A stretch of DNA of 64,000 bases, from positions 5,774,501 through 5,838,500 of the forward strand of contig NZ_AP024745.1 of assembly GCF_019704555.1 (NCBI RefSeq), written 5' to 3'. This document shows, one piece after another, positions 38,042 to 46,592 of this stretch; position 1 is the stretch's first letter, and each line of letters starts with the position of its first letter. Source of the stretch: Actinoplanes sp. L3-i22 (GTDB lineage: Bacteria; Actinomycetota; Actinomycetes; Mycobacteriales; Micromonosporaceae). Both the position numbers and the translations under genes were made by a program. The notes below the pieces were generated by a model. It did not search any database and had not been told where the DNA came from. It was given only the letters and a program-made list of their open reading frames with translations.

Positions 38042-38398
38042 ATGGGAGCTTTGGATGCGCACGCGGCACGGGTGGCCGGCGGGGCGACGATTCAGTTCCG
38101 GCCGAGCGGTTCGTCGATGGTGCCGCTGATCCGGAGCCGGCAACAGGTCACCGTGGCGCCGGTCGACCCGGCGCGGCTCGAGGTCGGGGACATCGTGCTG
38201 GTACGGGTGGCCGGGACGACGTACCTTCATCTGGTTTCCGCCTTGAACAAGGACGCCGAGCGGGTGCAGATCAGCAACAACCGCGGCCGGGTCAACGGGT
38301 GGACCAGCTACGGGCGGGTATTCGGCATCTGCGTCAGCGTCGACGGCGTGCCGCGCCCGCGTGCCGCCGTCAAGATCAGAGCGGTGGAGGCCGAGTGA
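38042..38398 (+). CDS. S24/S26-fold peptidase-like protein
   Basis: A 118-residue stand-alone LexA/signal-peptidase-like domain: 'RPSGSSMVPLI' includes the nucleophile Ser context, and 'LEVGDIVLVRVAGTTYLHLV' the conserved beta strand. The usual K/R after this strand is replaced (H-L-V), so the catalytic Lys may be missing. There is no DNA-binding domain or membrane anchor. Its stop overlaps the next start in a GTGA junction. Confidence 0.72.
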   Translation: MGALDAHAARVAGGATIQFRPSGSSMVPLIRSRQQVTVAPVDPARLEVGDIVLVRVAGTTYLHLVSALNKDAERVQISNNRGRVNGWTSYGRVFGICVSVDGVPRPRAAVKIRAVEAE

Positions 38399-38556
38399 GC
38401 GTCGCGTTGTCCGGTGTGGAAGCGGTGAACGTCGCGGAGTCGCCGGAACGGGCGGCCCGGGCGCTGCCGGCCGAGTACGCCGAGGAGGCGGACGGCCGGC
38501 TGTACTCGCGCGCCGGCTTCCGGGAGATCTGCGCCTACCACTACCGGTCCGCGTGA
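38395..38556 (+). CDS. Small protein coupled to S24/S26-like gene
   Basis: A 53-residue acidic protein starting at GTG 38395, four bases inside the previous gene. The C-terminal 'LYSRAGFREICAYHYRSA' is rich in aromatic residues. Not recognised; tight coupling suggests it acts with, or is processed by, the S24/S26-like protein. Confidence 0.6.
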   Translation: MSVALSGVEAVNVAESPERAARALPAEYAEEADGRLYSRAGFREICAYHYRSA

Positions 38557-38560
38557 CGGG

Positions 38561-40018
38561 TCAGGTCTGGCGGTGGGTGAGCAGGGCCAGCAGGAGTGCG
38601 GCCCGGTCCGGGGCCGAGTCGAGGTCGAGGCCGGTCAGGCCGGCCACCCGGTTCATCCGGTGGTGCAGGGTGTGCCGGTGAACCCCGAGCGTGCGTGACG
38701 CCGTCTCCCAGACGCCGTTGTGGTGCAGGAAGACCTCCAGCGAACGCCGCAGCTCCGGATGCTGGTCCAAGGGGGCGAGCAGGTCCTCGGCCAGATGCGC
38801 GGCCGCCGGGGTGGCCAGCAACGTGGTGAGGCGCTGGTCGCCGTAGCGGCCCACCCGCTGACGCCGGGCCTTCGCCGTGGCCGCCGCGTCGGTGGCCGCT
38901 CGCAGGGCCGCGGGCAGGCCGGCCGCCGCGGTGGTGCCGCTGATCCCGACGGTCACGTCCAACCTGGTCAGCGCGGTCACGGCGGCCTCCTCGTCGGCGG
39001 CGCGGATCAGCACGGCGACGCCCTCGTCGCGGGCGGCGAGCAGGTACGGCAGCTCGTCGAGGCACTGGGCCAGTTGCGGTGCGGGCGCGGGTGCCGGCGC
39101 GTAGAGCAGCACCAGCCGGTCGGCCGGGGCGAAGCCGAAGTAGCGCAGTGGCCGGTGCGCCGCCTGACTGTCCAGGTCACCGTCGAGGAGGATGCCGAGC
39201 ACCGCCTCGCGCAGCACCCGGTGCGCCGACACCAGCTCACGCGGACGTTCCAGTTCGAGCGAGAGCAGCGACACCGCGTGGGTCAGCAGCATCTGGTCGG
39301 TGTGGGCGAGCGCGTGCGTGGTCGCGACGACCAGCAGGCCCTGCCGGGCGCCGCCGACCCCGAGCGACTGCACCATCAGGTGGGCGTCGCCGTCGGTGAC
39401 GCTCAGACCCGTCGGGGCGGTGGACCGCGCCCCGGCGCCGAGTTCGGTCATCGCCCGGGCGAGCAGTGCGACGCCGTCGCCGGGCGCGGCCGCCAGGACC
39501 AGGTGGTGGGCGTCGCTGACCACGACCGAGGCGGTCAGGGCGGACGCCAGGTGCCGGACGATGCCGGTCACGCCGGCGTTCAGCGCGTACCGGGCCATCC
39601 GGTGCTGGTGTTCGAGGGTGCGGCGGACGGCCGCGCCGGCGCGCTCGGCATGCCGGTCCGCGACCGCCTGGGTGATCGCCAGGAACGGGGTGGGCAGCGG
39701 CACCTCGAGCAGCACCAGGCCCCGCTCGGCGCAGGCGGCGGTCACCGCGCCCGGCACGCGCTGGTGTCCGAGACCGATCCCGAACCCGATGCCGGCGACC
39801 GAGGCCTCGGCGAGCCGATCGACGTACGCCCGCTGCCCGGCGACCGTCCGCGGCAGCCGCAGCCCGGTGGTGAGCACGAGCTCCCCGCCCTCCAGCCACG
39901 GCACCGGGTCGGCGAGCTCCACCGAGTGCGCCCAGCGGATCGGCGTGGCCGGGTCGCCGGCGAGCAGCCGCAGCGCGAGGCCGGGTATTTCGAGGAGATC
40001 AGTGGCGGTTACCGGCAT
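38561..40018 (-). CDS. PucR-family transcriptional regulator
   Basis: A 485-residue regulator. The N-terminal PucR domain ('DLLEIPGLALRLLAGDPATP', 'PVPWLEGGELVLTTGLRL') is followed by a GGDEF-like middle region and a C-terminal PucR helix-turn-helix ('LEVFLHHNGVWETASRTLGV', 'HRHTLHHRMNRV'). ATG 40018 matches the family N-terminus. It is divergent from a permease-aminotransferase-dehydrogenase operon and most likely activates it in response to its substrate. Confidence 0.93.
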   Translation of the reverse strand: MPVTATDLLEIPGLALRLLAGDPATPIRWAHSVELADPVPWLEGGELVLTTGLRLPRTVAGQRAYVDRLAEASVAGIGFGIGLGHQRVPGAVTAACAERGLVLLEVPLPTPFLAITQAVADRHAERAGAAVRRTLEHQHRMARYALNAGVTGIVRHLASALTASVVVSDAHHLVLAAAPGDGVALLARAMTELGAGARSTAPTGLSVTDGDAHLMVQSLGVGGARQGLLVVATTHALAHTDQMLLTHAVSLLSLELERPRELVSAHRVLREAVLGILLDGDLDSQAAHRPLRYFGFAPADRLVLLYAPAPAPAPQLAQCLDELPYLLAARDEGVAVLIRAADEEAAVTALTRLDVTVGISGTTAAAGLPAALRAATDAAATAKARRQRVGRYGDQRLTTLLATPAAAHLAEDLLAPLDQHPELRRSLEVFLHHNGVWETASRTLGVHRHTLHHRMNRVAGLTGLDLDSAPDRAALLLALLTHRQT

Positions 40019-40201
40019 GTCACCTCTCCGGGCCAGGCGGTACCAGGCGGGCCGGCCAGGACAGAACGTCGAATCGCGCACCGGCAGATTCGACGTTTTC
40101 GCGGGTCCGGGTGACGGCCGGGCGAACATAGCATGGCTGCACTTCAGCGGGGTTGTGGCCCGCTTCCGGAGTCCTCTCATCGATCCAGGAGGCACCCCCA
40201 T

Positions 40202-41680
40202 ATGGCCGGAACCGATTCGATTGTCGAGAGCACCGGTGACGACGCCGCCGCTCTCGCCGCCCTGGGATACACCTCCGAGTACCGGCGCGACATGAGTCTC
40301 TGGGGCAACTTCGCCCTGGGCTTCACCTACCTCTCGCCGGTGGTCGGCGTCTATTCGCTGTTCACCTTCGCCCTCGGCACCGGCGGTCCGCCGATGATCT
40401 GGAGCCTGGTCATCACCGGCATCGGCCAGCTGCTGGTCTCGATGGTGTTCGGTGAGGTCGTCTCGCAGTTCCCGGTCTCCGGCGGCATCTATCCGTGGGC
40501 GCGGCGGCTCTGGGGCCGCCGGTGGGCGTGGATGGCCGGCTGGGTCTACATGCTCGCGCTGCTGGCCACGATCGCCTCGGTGAGCTACGGCGCGGGACCG
40601 TTCGTCGCGCTGATGCTCGGCTTCACCCCGTCCACGACCAGCACGGTGATCTGCGCGCTCGCGGTCATCCTGATCGCCACGCTGCTCAACCTGGGCGGCA
40701 CGAAACTCCTGACCCGGGCCGCGATCTTCGGCTTCGCGGCCGAGCTGGCCGGTGCGGTGGTGGTCGGCCTCTGGCTGCTCACCACGCACCGGCAGCACGG
40801 GCTGGGCGCGCTGTTCCACACCTTCGGCGCGGGCGGCACCGGCTCGTACACCTCGGCGTTCCTGGCCTCCACACTGATCGGGCTCTACCTCTATTACGGC
40901 TTCGAGGCCTGCGGTGACGTGGCCGAGGAGGTCGAGGATCCGAGCCGGCAGATTCCCAAGTCGATGCGGCGGACGATCTACGTGGGTGGCGCGGCGTCGA
41001 TGTTCGTGGCGCTCGGCCTGGTCCTCGCGGTGCCCGACTTCGGCGCGGTGATCAGCGGGGCGGACGCCGATCCGGTCACCACCGTGCTGCAGGACGCGTT
41101 CGGCAGTGTGGGCACCCGGATCGTCTTCGGCGTCGTGCTGATCTCGTTCCTGTCCTGCGCGCTCAGCCTGCAGGCGGCCGGCAGCCGGCTGATGCAGTCG
41201 TACGCCCGGGACAAGATGATCTTCGGGTCGACGTATCTGGCCCGGTTCTCGCAGGCCCGGCACGTGCCGCCGTACGCGCTCGCGGTCGCCGCCGTGGTCC
41301 CCGCGGTGATCATCCTGCTCTCGACGGTGTCGGCGAGCGCGCTCACCCGGATCGTCTCGTTCGCGGCGGTCGGCATCTACATCGGCTTCCAGATGATCGT
41401 GCTGGCGGCCCTGCGGGCGCGGCTCAAGGGCTGGCAGCCGAGCGGCAGGTTCTCGCTCGGCGTCTGGGGCCTGCCGGTGAACGTCGCCGCGCTGGTCTAC
41501 GGCGTGCTGGCCGCGATCAACATGGCCTGGCCGCGCACCCCCGACGCCGCCTGGTACGACAACTATCTGGTCATTCTCTCGGCCGGGCTGGTCATCGTGG
41601 TCGGCCTGGTCTACCTGTTCACCGCCAAGCCGCACGACCGGAGCGACGCCCCGGCCGGCGACGCCATTCCCGCGAAGTAG
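40202..41680 (+). CDS. APC-family amino acid/GABA permease
   Basis: A 492-residue transporter with about 12 transmembrane helices and APC signatures ('FALGFTYLSPVVGVYSLFTF', 'VSQFPVSGGIYPWARRLWG', 'LYYGFEACGDVAEEVEDPSR'). AGGAGG (40187-40192) lies nine bases before ATG 40202. Placement between a PucR regulator and a class III aminotransferase suggests uptake of GABA, beta-alanine or a similar omega-amino acid. Confidence 0.92.
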   Translation: MAGTDSIVESTGDDAAALAALGYTSEYRRDMSLWGNFALGFTYLSPVVGVYSLFTFALGTGGPPMIWSLVITGIGQLLVSMVFGEVVSQFPVSGGIYPWARRLWGRRWAWMAGWVYMLALLATIASVSYGAGPFVALMLGFTPSTTSTVICALAVILIATLLNLGGTKLLTRAAIFGFAAELAGAVVVGLWLLTTHRQHGLGALFHTFGAGGTGSYTSAFLASTLIGLYLYYGFEACGDVAEEVEDPSRQIPKSMRRTIYVGGAASMFVALGLVLAVPDFGAVISGADADPVTTVLQDAFGSVGTRIVFGVVLISFLSCALSLQAAGSRLMQSYARDKMIFGSTYLARFSQARHVPPYALAVAAVVPAVIILLSTVSASALTRIVSFAAVGIYIGFQMIVLAALRARLKGWQPSGRFSLGVWGLPVNVAALVYGVLAAINMAWPRTPDAAWYDNYLVILSAGLVIVVGLVYLFTAKPHDRSDAPAGDAIPAK

Positions 41681-41715
41681 CCCTCGCGGTTCATCGGGCG
41701 TACCCGGTGCGCCCG

Positions 41716-41775
41716 ATGAACCGGCCCGGCACCACCATCGAGGAGGCCCTCATGCAGAACGTCGTCGCCGGATGA
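41716..41775 (+). CDS. 19-codon leader ORF overlapping aminotransferase start
   Basis: ATG 41716 gives M-N-R-P-G-T-T-I-E-E-A-L-M-Q-N-V-V-A-G and stops at TGA 41773-41775, overlapping the aminotransferase ATG 41772 (ATGA). The strongest Shine-Dalgarno sequence nearby, GAGGAGG (41740-41746), lies inside it, five bases before an internal ATG at 41752. Translation starting there would run seven codons to the same stop. The aminotransferase start itself is 25 bases from that site, so it probably depends on re-initiation from this leader. Confidence 0.45.
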   Translation: MNRPGTTIEEALMQNVVAG

Positions 41776-43094
41776 TCAGCCAGGAACGGGTTCTCCGCAC
41801 CCCGATCCCCGGCCCCCGTTCGCGCGAGCTGCACGCCCGCCGCGAGGCCGAGGTCCCGCGCGGCTTCGGGGTCACCCTGCCGATCTTCGTGGACCGGGCC
41901 GAGGGCGCCGTGCTCGTCGACGTGGACGGCAATCAGCTCGTCGACCTCGGCTCCGGCATCGCCGTCACCAGCGTCGGCGCAAGCGACCCGCGGGTGGTCG
42001 AGCGGGTGCGCGAGCAGGCCGGCCGGTTCACCCACACCTGCTTCATGGTGACCGAGTACGCCGGCTTCGTGGACGTGGCCGCCGCGCTCAACCGGCTCAC
42101 CCCGGGCGACCATCCGAAGCGGACCGCGCTCTTCTCCACCGGCGCCGAGGCGGTCGAGAACGCCGTCAAGATCGCCCGCAGTCACACCGGCCGGCCCGCC
42201 GTGGTCGTCTTCGACCACGCCTACCACGGGCGTACCTCGCTGACCATGGCGATGACGGCGAAGCACCTGCCGTACAAGGAATCGTTCGGTCCGTTGTCGC
42301 CGGAGGTCCACCGGGTGCCGACCGCCGACCCGTTCCGCGGCCCGTTCTTCACCGCGGAGGCGGCGTTCGCCCGCTTCGCCGACGTGGTGCGCACCCAGAT
42401 CGGCGCCGGCCGGGTCGCGGCGGTGGTCGCCGAGCCGGTGTTGGGCGAGGGCGGCTTCGTCGTCCCGGCCGAGGGGTTCCTGCCGCGGGTGGCCGAGTTC
42501 TGCGCCGAGCATGGCATCGTCTTCGTGGCCGACGAGGTGCAGACCGGCCTGGCCCGGACCGGGAGGATGTTCGCCAGCGAGCACGAGGGCCTCGTGCCCG
42601 ACCTGGTGTGCACGGCGAAAGCGCTGGCCGGCGGCCTGCCGCTGGCCGCGGTGACCGGCCGCGCCGAGATCATGGACGCGGTCCACCCGGGTGGGCTCGG
42701 CGGCACGTACGCCGGCAATCCGGTGGCCTGCGCGGCGGCCCTGGGCGCGCTGCAGACGATCGAGGAGCAGGACCTGGCGGGCCGGGCGGCGCGGATCGAG
42801 CGCCGGGTGCTGCCCCGGTTGCGCGCCCTCGCGGCCGGGGTGCCCGCGATCGGTGACGTCCGGGGCCGCGGCGCCATGCTGGCCGTCGAGTTCGTCGTGC
42901 CCGGCACCACCGAGCCGGCCCCGGAGGTGGCGGCCGCGGTCGCCCGGCACTGCCATGCGCACGGGGTGCTGGTGCTGGTCTGCGGCACCTACGGCAACGT
43001 GATCCGGCTGCTCCCGCCGCTGGTGATCGATGTCGACCTGCTCGACGATGCCCTCGGCGTACTCGACGAGGGCATCCGGAAGGTGGCGGCGTGA
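41772..43094 (+). CDS. Class III aminotransferase (GabT-like)
   Basis: A 440-residue PLP enzyme. Lys283 ('VCTAKALAGGLPLAAV') is the Schiff-base residue and Asp254 ('FVADEVQTGLARTG') contacts the pyridine nitrogen; 'STGAEAVENAVKIAR' binds phosphate. It should transfer the omega-amino group of GABA or a relative to 2-oxoglutarate, giving a semialdehyde for the downstream dehydrogenase. The start lacks its own ribosome-binding site and is coupled to a short leader ORF. The stop overlaps the dehydrogenase start in a GTGA. Confidence 0.92.
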   Translation: MISQERVLRTPIPGPRSRELHARREAEVPRGFGVTLPIFVDRAEGAVLVDVDGNQLVDLGSGIAVTSVGASDPRVVERVREQAGRFTHTCFMVTEYAGFVDVAAALNRLTPGDHPKRTALFSTGAEAVENAVKIARSHTGRPAVVVFDHAYHGRTSLTMAMTAKHLPYKESFGPLSPEVHRVPTADPFRGPFFTAEAAFARFADVVRTQIGAGRVAAVVAEPVLGEGGFVVPAEGFLPRVAEFCAEHGIVFVADEVQTGLARTGRMFASEHEGLVPDLVCTAKALAGGLPLAAVTGRAEIMDAVHPGGLGGTYAGNPVACAAALGALQTIEEQDLAGRAARIERRVLPRLRALAAGVPAIGDVRGRGAMLAVEFVVPGTTEPAPEVAAAVARHCHAHGVLVLVCGTYGNVIRLLPPLVIDVDLLDDALGVLDEGIRKVAA

Positions 43095-44554
43095 GCACCG
43101 CACGGTCCTTCGACCCGCGCACCGGAACGTCCGTGCCGGCACCGGCGGAGTCGACGGCCGCCGAGGTCGACGCGGCCGTCGACGGTGCGCCCGACCTGTC
43201 CGGGATCTCGCCCGAGACCCGGGCGGGCTGGCTGGAGGCGATCGCCGACGCGCTGTCCGGCGAAGTCGACCGGCTGGCCGCGCTGGCCGACGAGGAGGTC
43301 GCGCTCGGCCTGCCGCGGCTCACCGGGGAGGCCGGGCGGGCCGCGGGCGCGCTGCGCTTCTACGCCGAGGTGACCCGGGACGGATCGTGGCTCGACGCGA
43401 CGATCGACCGCGGGCAGCCGGAGCTGCGCCGGGTCCGGGTGCCGCTCGGGCCGGTCGCGGTCTTCGGGGCGAGCAACTTCCCGTTCGGGTTCGGCGTGCT
43501 CGGCCACGACACGGCGACCGCGCTCGCGGCCGGCTGCCCGGTGGTGATCAAGGCGCACCCGGCCCATCCGCGGCTCTCGGCGGCGCTCGCCGCGCTCGCC
43601 CGGGACGCCCTGGCCGCGGCGGGCGCGCCGAGCGGCGCGCTCACCCTGGTGCACGGGTACGCCGCGGGCGGCCGGCTGGTGAGCCACCCGGGCATCGCGG
43701 CCGTGGCCTTCACCGGATCGCAGCGTGGCGGGCTGGCCCTGTGGCGGCAGGCCGCCGAACGCGACCGGGTCATCCCGGTCTTCGCCGAGATGGGCACGGT
43801 CAACACCGCGGTGGTGACGCCGGCCGGCGCCGCGTCCCGGGCCGGCCGGATCGCGACCGGGTTCGCCGGATCGTTCACGCTGGGGATGGGGCAGTTCTGC
43901 ACCAAGCCCGGGCTGCTGCTCGTCCCGGCGGGGACCGGGCTGCCGGACCGGGTGGCCGAGGCGCTCACCGCGGCGCCGCCACGCGGGTGGCTGCTCACCG
44001 AACAGATCGCGGCCGCCTACGAGACGGGCGTCCGGGAGCTGCGGGACGCCGGGGCACGGGTCCTGGCGCGGACGCCCGCGGAAACCACCGGCTGGGGAGC
44101 CGAACCGGCCGTCCTGAGCGTCACCGCGGAGCAGCTGCGGACCGGGCCGGCGCTGCTGGCGGAGTGCTTCGGCCCGGTCGCGCTGGTCGCGGAGTACCGG
44201 GACGCCGCGGAGCTGCACGCCGTGCTGGCCACCCTGCCGGGAAGCCTGGCCACCGCGGTGCAGAGCGGGGGACCGGACGATCCCGACCTCGGCCCGCTGG
44301 TCACGGCCCTGGCCCGGCACTGCGGCCGGGTGATCGTCGACGGCTGGCCGACCGGGGTGGCGGTCGGGTGGGGACAGCAGCACGGCGGACCGTGGCCGGC
44401 GACCACCTCGCCGGCCCACACCTCGGTCGGGGCGGCCGCGGTGCAGCGCTTCCTGCGCCCGGTGGCTTACCAGGACGTGCCGGCGTCGGCGCTGCCCACG
44501 GCCCTGCGCGACGACAACCCGTGGGGCGTTCCGCAGCGCGTGGTGGCACGCTGA
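43091..44554 (+). CDS. NADP-type aldehyde dehydrogenase (oxoglutarate-semialdehyde-like)
   Basis: A 487-residue ALDH. Substrate-channel and cofactor motifs are 'VAVFGASNFPFGFGVLGHDT', 'VAFTGSQRGG', general base Glu233 ('FAEMGTVN') and nucleophile Cys270 ('GMGQFCTKPG'). The F-G-A-S-N-F-P-F-G-F signature is that of the NADP-dependent group including 2,5-dioxovalerate dehydrogenase. With the permease and aminotransferase it completes an uptake, transamination and oxidation sequence. Confidence 0.92.
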   Translation: MSTARSFDPRTGTSVPAPAESTAAEVDAAVDGAPDLSGISPETRAGWLEAIADALSGEVDRLAALADEEVALGLPRLTGEAGRAAGALRFYAEVTRDGSWLDATIDRGQPELRRVRVPLGPVAVFGASNFPFGFGVLGHDTATALAAGCPVVIKAHPAHPRLSAALAALARDALAAAGAPSGALTLVHGYAAGGRLVSHPGIAAVAFTGSQRGGLALWRQAAERDRVIPVFAEMGTVNTAVVTPAGAASRAGRIATGFAGSFTLGMGQFCTKPGLLLVPAGTGLPDRVAEALTAAPPRGWLLTEQIAAAYETGVRELRDAGARVLARTPAETTGWGAEPAVLSVTAEQLRTGPALLAECFGPVALVAEYRDAAELHAVLATLPGSLATAVQSGGPDDPDLGPLVTALARHCGRVIVDGWPTGVAVGWGQQHGGPWPATTSPAHTSVGAAAVQRFLRPVAYQDVPASALPTALRDDNPWGVPQRVVAR

Positions 44555-44671
44555 CCGGCCCGCGCGCCGGGCTCGTGCCGGCCGGGAGCGGACACGCGGC
44601 TGGATCTTTACCCGGCAGGCGGCTCGCGTGGGTCCTTTTGAACCGCGACCACCCTCGGACGTCGCCCTGGA

Positions 44672-44710
44672 GGGCTTCGCGTTCTGGGCGCCCCGCGCCC
44701 TGCGAAGCCC
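44672..44710 (+). terminator. Possible terminator hairpin
   Basis: GGGCTTCGC (44672-44680) and GCGAAGCCC (44702-44710) form a 9-bp stem with a 21-base GC-rich loop between the dehydrogenase and the convergent gene at 44.8 kb. The large loop makes this a modest candidate. The rest of the 226-bp gap holds nothing I can identify. Confidence 0.5.
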
Positions 44711-44780
44711 GGAAGGGTCCCCGCGGGAGCGACGATCAGTTATTGGCCGCAGCCGAGGCAATAAAGATCTTGAAGTTGAC

Positions 44781-45224
44781 TCAGTGATCGGTGCGGCCGT
44801 GGGTGACCGCGTCGACGAGCTCGGTGGTGATCGCGCGCGGGAGGCAGGCGATCTGCTCGTCGAGGCCCAGCTCAGGGCCGTGCTCGACGGCCATCCCGAC
44901 GATCACGTCCTCCGGGCCGACGCCGATCGTGACGTGCGGGGATTCGCCGTCGAAGTACCAGAGGCGGCTTCGGTCCCGGACCGGGCGGTCGGCCTCGCGG
45001 CTCCAGCCCGGTCCGATCGCGGCGATCAGGCTGCCCGGTTCGGTGCCGAGGAAGAACGCGAGCTCGTCCTCGTCCTCCTCGAAGTTCTCCGCGAGGCCGA
45101 TCAGCAGTGTCCGCAAATGATCGTAGGGCGCCTGATCCGGGAGATCCTCGGCGTGATGCAGCGGCAGGAACTCGAGCAGCGCGAGCAGTTCGGTCCTGGA
45201 GAGTGGGCGGCCGGGCTCGATCAC
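44781..45224 (-). CDS. Hypothetical acidic protein
   Basis: A 147-residue soluble protein from GTG 45224. The N-terminal helical part ('LSRTELLALLEFLPLHHAED') and the central acidic stretch ('ENFEEDEDELAFFLG') resemble SMI1/KNR4- or immunity-like small actinomycete proteins, but I recognise no defined family. It lies upstream of nothing on its strand within the window; it ends near the dehydrogenase operon. Confidence 0.65.
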   Translation of the reverse strand: MIEPGRPLSRTELLALLEFLPLHHAEDLPDQAPYDHLRTLLIGLAENFEEDEDELAFFLGTEPGSLIAAIGPGWSREADRPVRDRSRLWYFDGESPHVTIGVGPEDVIVGMAVEHGPELGLDEQIACLPRAITTELVDAVTHGRTDH

Positions 45225-45253
45225 GGTTTCAGCTCAGCACGGCCGGCCCGGTC

Positions 45254-45760
45254 TTACGCCGGAATGCGGAAACCGGCGAGCGTCGCGCCCCAGCGCCGGG
45301 CCCGCTCGGCCTCGCCGGGAACCAGCGGCCCGGACACCGACTCGACGCGGAAACTCTCCGCCTCGGCGATCTGCCGGCCACCCAGCCCGCGCAGTCGGCG
45401 CAGTGCCTTGCGGGCCGCCGACCCGGTCGGCAGGAACGTGGTGTTCATCCGGGTGTCAAAAGCGGTCACGGCCAACCCGGCCAGCTGCGGCGCGCGGTCC
45501 AGGAACTCACGGATCCCGGCGGCCTGGGCGCCGTCCCGGACCGCGCCCTGCCGGACCGCGTCGGCGCGGGTGGCCGGGCTGCTCATCCCGAACGCGTGCG
45601 TCGGCCCGCCGAGAACCAGCAGGTCGACGCCGTCCAACGGGGGCATCTCGCGGACGTCGGCCAGGACCACGTCGCCGTGCCCGGCCAGGCCGGCGGCGAT
45701 CAGCTCGGCCACTTTCGCGCTGTTGCCGAACATCGACTCGTACACGACAAGGGTTCGCAT
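45254..45760 (-). CDS. Flavodoxin-family protein
   Basis: A 168-residue FMN protein. The phosphate loop is 'VVYESMFGNSAKVAELIAAG' and 'LLVLGGPTHAFGMSSPATR' forms the second FMN loop. It probably acts as an electron carrier or quinone reductase. It is divergent from a CBS-BON gene, and both gene types are frequent members of DosR/OsdR dormancy regulons; a GGGACC-TG-TGGCCC box lies between them. Confidence 0.88.
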   Translation of the reverse strand: MRTLVVYESMFGNSAKVAELIAAGLAGHGDVVLADVREMPPLDGVDLLVLGGPTHAFGMSSPATRADAVRQGAVRDGAQAAGIREFLDRAPQLAGLAVTAFDTRMNTTFLPTGSAARKALRRLRGLGGRQIAEAESFRVESVSGPLVPGEAERARRWGATLAGFRIPA

Positions 45761-45820
45761 GTCTCTGATCCTCCGGCGATTCCGGACACGCGGGCAGAGC
45801 CGGGCGGGCCGTCCCCGGCG

Positions 45821-45834
45821 GGACCTGTGGCCCT
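45821..45834. promoter_or_regulatory. Possible DosR/OsdR-type box
   Basis: GGGACC-TG-TGGCCC is a near-palindrome in the 130-bp divergent promoter region between the flavodoxin and CBS-BON genes. It resembles the G-rich half-sites bound by DosR/OsdR regulators. Assignment depends on context as much as on sequence. Confidence 0.35.
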
Positions 45835-45890
45835 GTGCGGCGGTGACCAGAGGAACCAGGGTTGAGGTACGACCTTGGGAGGGGATTGCG

Positions 45891-46574
45891 GTGCGGACCT
45901 GGACCGTGGGTGACGTGATGACGAAAGCGGTCGTCTCGGTGGCGGAGACGGCCACCTACCGGGACGTCGTCGACCTGATCATCGAGCGGCGGTGCAGCGC
46001 CGTCCCGGTGGTGGACGACGAGCTGCGGGTGCTCGGGGTGATCTCGGAGACCGACCTGCTGCGGAAGATCGAGTACGCCGGCGAGGAGGAACCGCGGATC
46101 TTCGAGCGCCGGGCCCGGCGGGGTGAGCGGGCCAAGGCGACCGCGCGGACCGCGGCGGGCCTGATGAGCGGCCCGCCGATCGTGGCGATGACCGGCACGA
46201 CCGTGGCGGCGGCCGCCCGGCGGATGGACGCCGAGCAGGTCAAGCGGCTGCCGGTGGTCGACGACTTCGGCCGGCTGGTCGGGATCGTGTCGCGGGGGGA
46301 CCTGCTCCGGACGTACCTGCGGCCGGACGACGACATCCAGCTGGACGTGGAGACCGGGGTGCTGCGGGCGTTCCTGGTCGACGACACCGCGAGCGTGACC
46401 GTCTCGGTGCGGGAGGGCGTGGTGACCCTGGCCGGGCGGGTGGGGCGGTACACGTCCGCGGAACTTGTGGAAAGGCTGTCGCGTCAGGTGGCCGGGGTGG
46501 TCGAGGTGCGGTCCGGGTTGACGTACGACGTCGACGACCGTGAGCCGGTCGTCGGTCCGGTCCCGTTCTTCTGA
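45891..46574 (+). CDS. CBS-pair plus BON domain protein
   Basis: A 227-residue protein from GTG 45891, preceded by GGAGGGG. Two CBS motifs ('VGDVMTKAVVSVAETATYRD', 'RRCSAVPVVDDELRVLGVIS'; 'VKRLPVVDDFGRLVGIVSRG') form a Bateman module for adenine nucleotides, followed by a BON domain (about 150-215). This architecture is typical of hypoxia- and dormancy-induced proteins in actinomycetes. Divergent from the flavodoxin gene. Confidence 0.9.
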   Translation: MRTWTVGDVMTKAVVSVAETATYRDVVDLIIERRCSAVPVVDDELRVLGVISETDLLRKIEYAGEEEPRIFERRARRGERAKATARTAAGLMSGPPIVAMTGTTVAAAARRMDAEQVKRLPVVDDFGRLVGIVSRGDLLRTYLRPDDDIQLDVETGVLRAFLVDDTASVTVSVREGVVTLAGRVGRYTSAELVERLSRQVAGVVEVRSGLTYDVDDREPVVGPVPFF

Positions 46575-46592
46575 GCGCCTATAGTTGCCGCC

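Noticed and set aside
38561..41635. A 1,024-codon reading of the PucR gene
   Set aside because: Everything beyond about 40018 is antisense to the permease gene; the PucR domain begins at ATG 40018.
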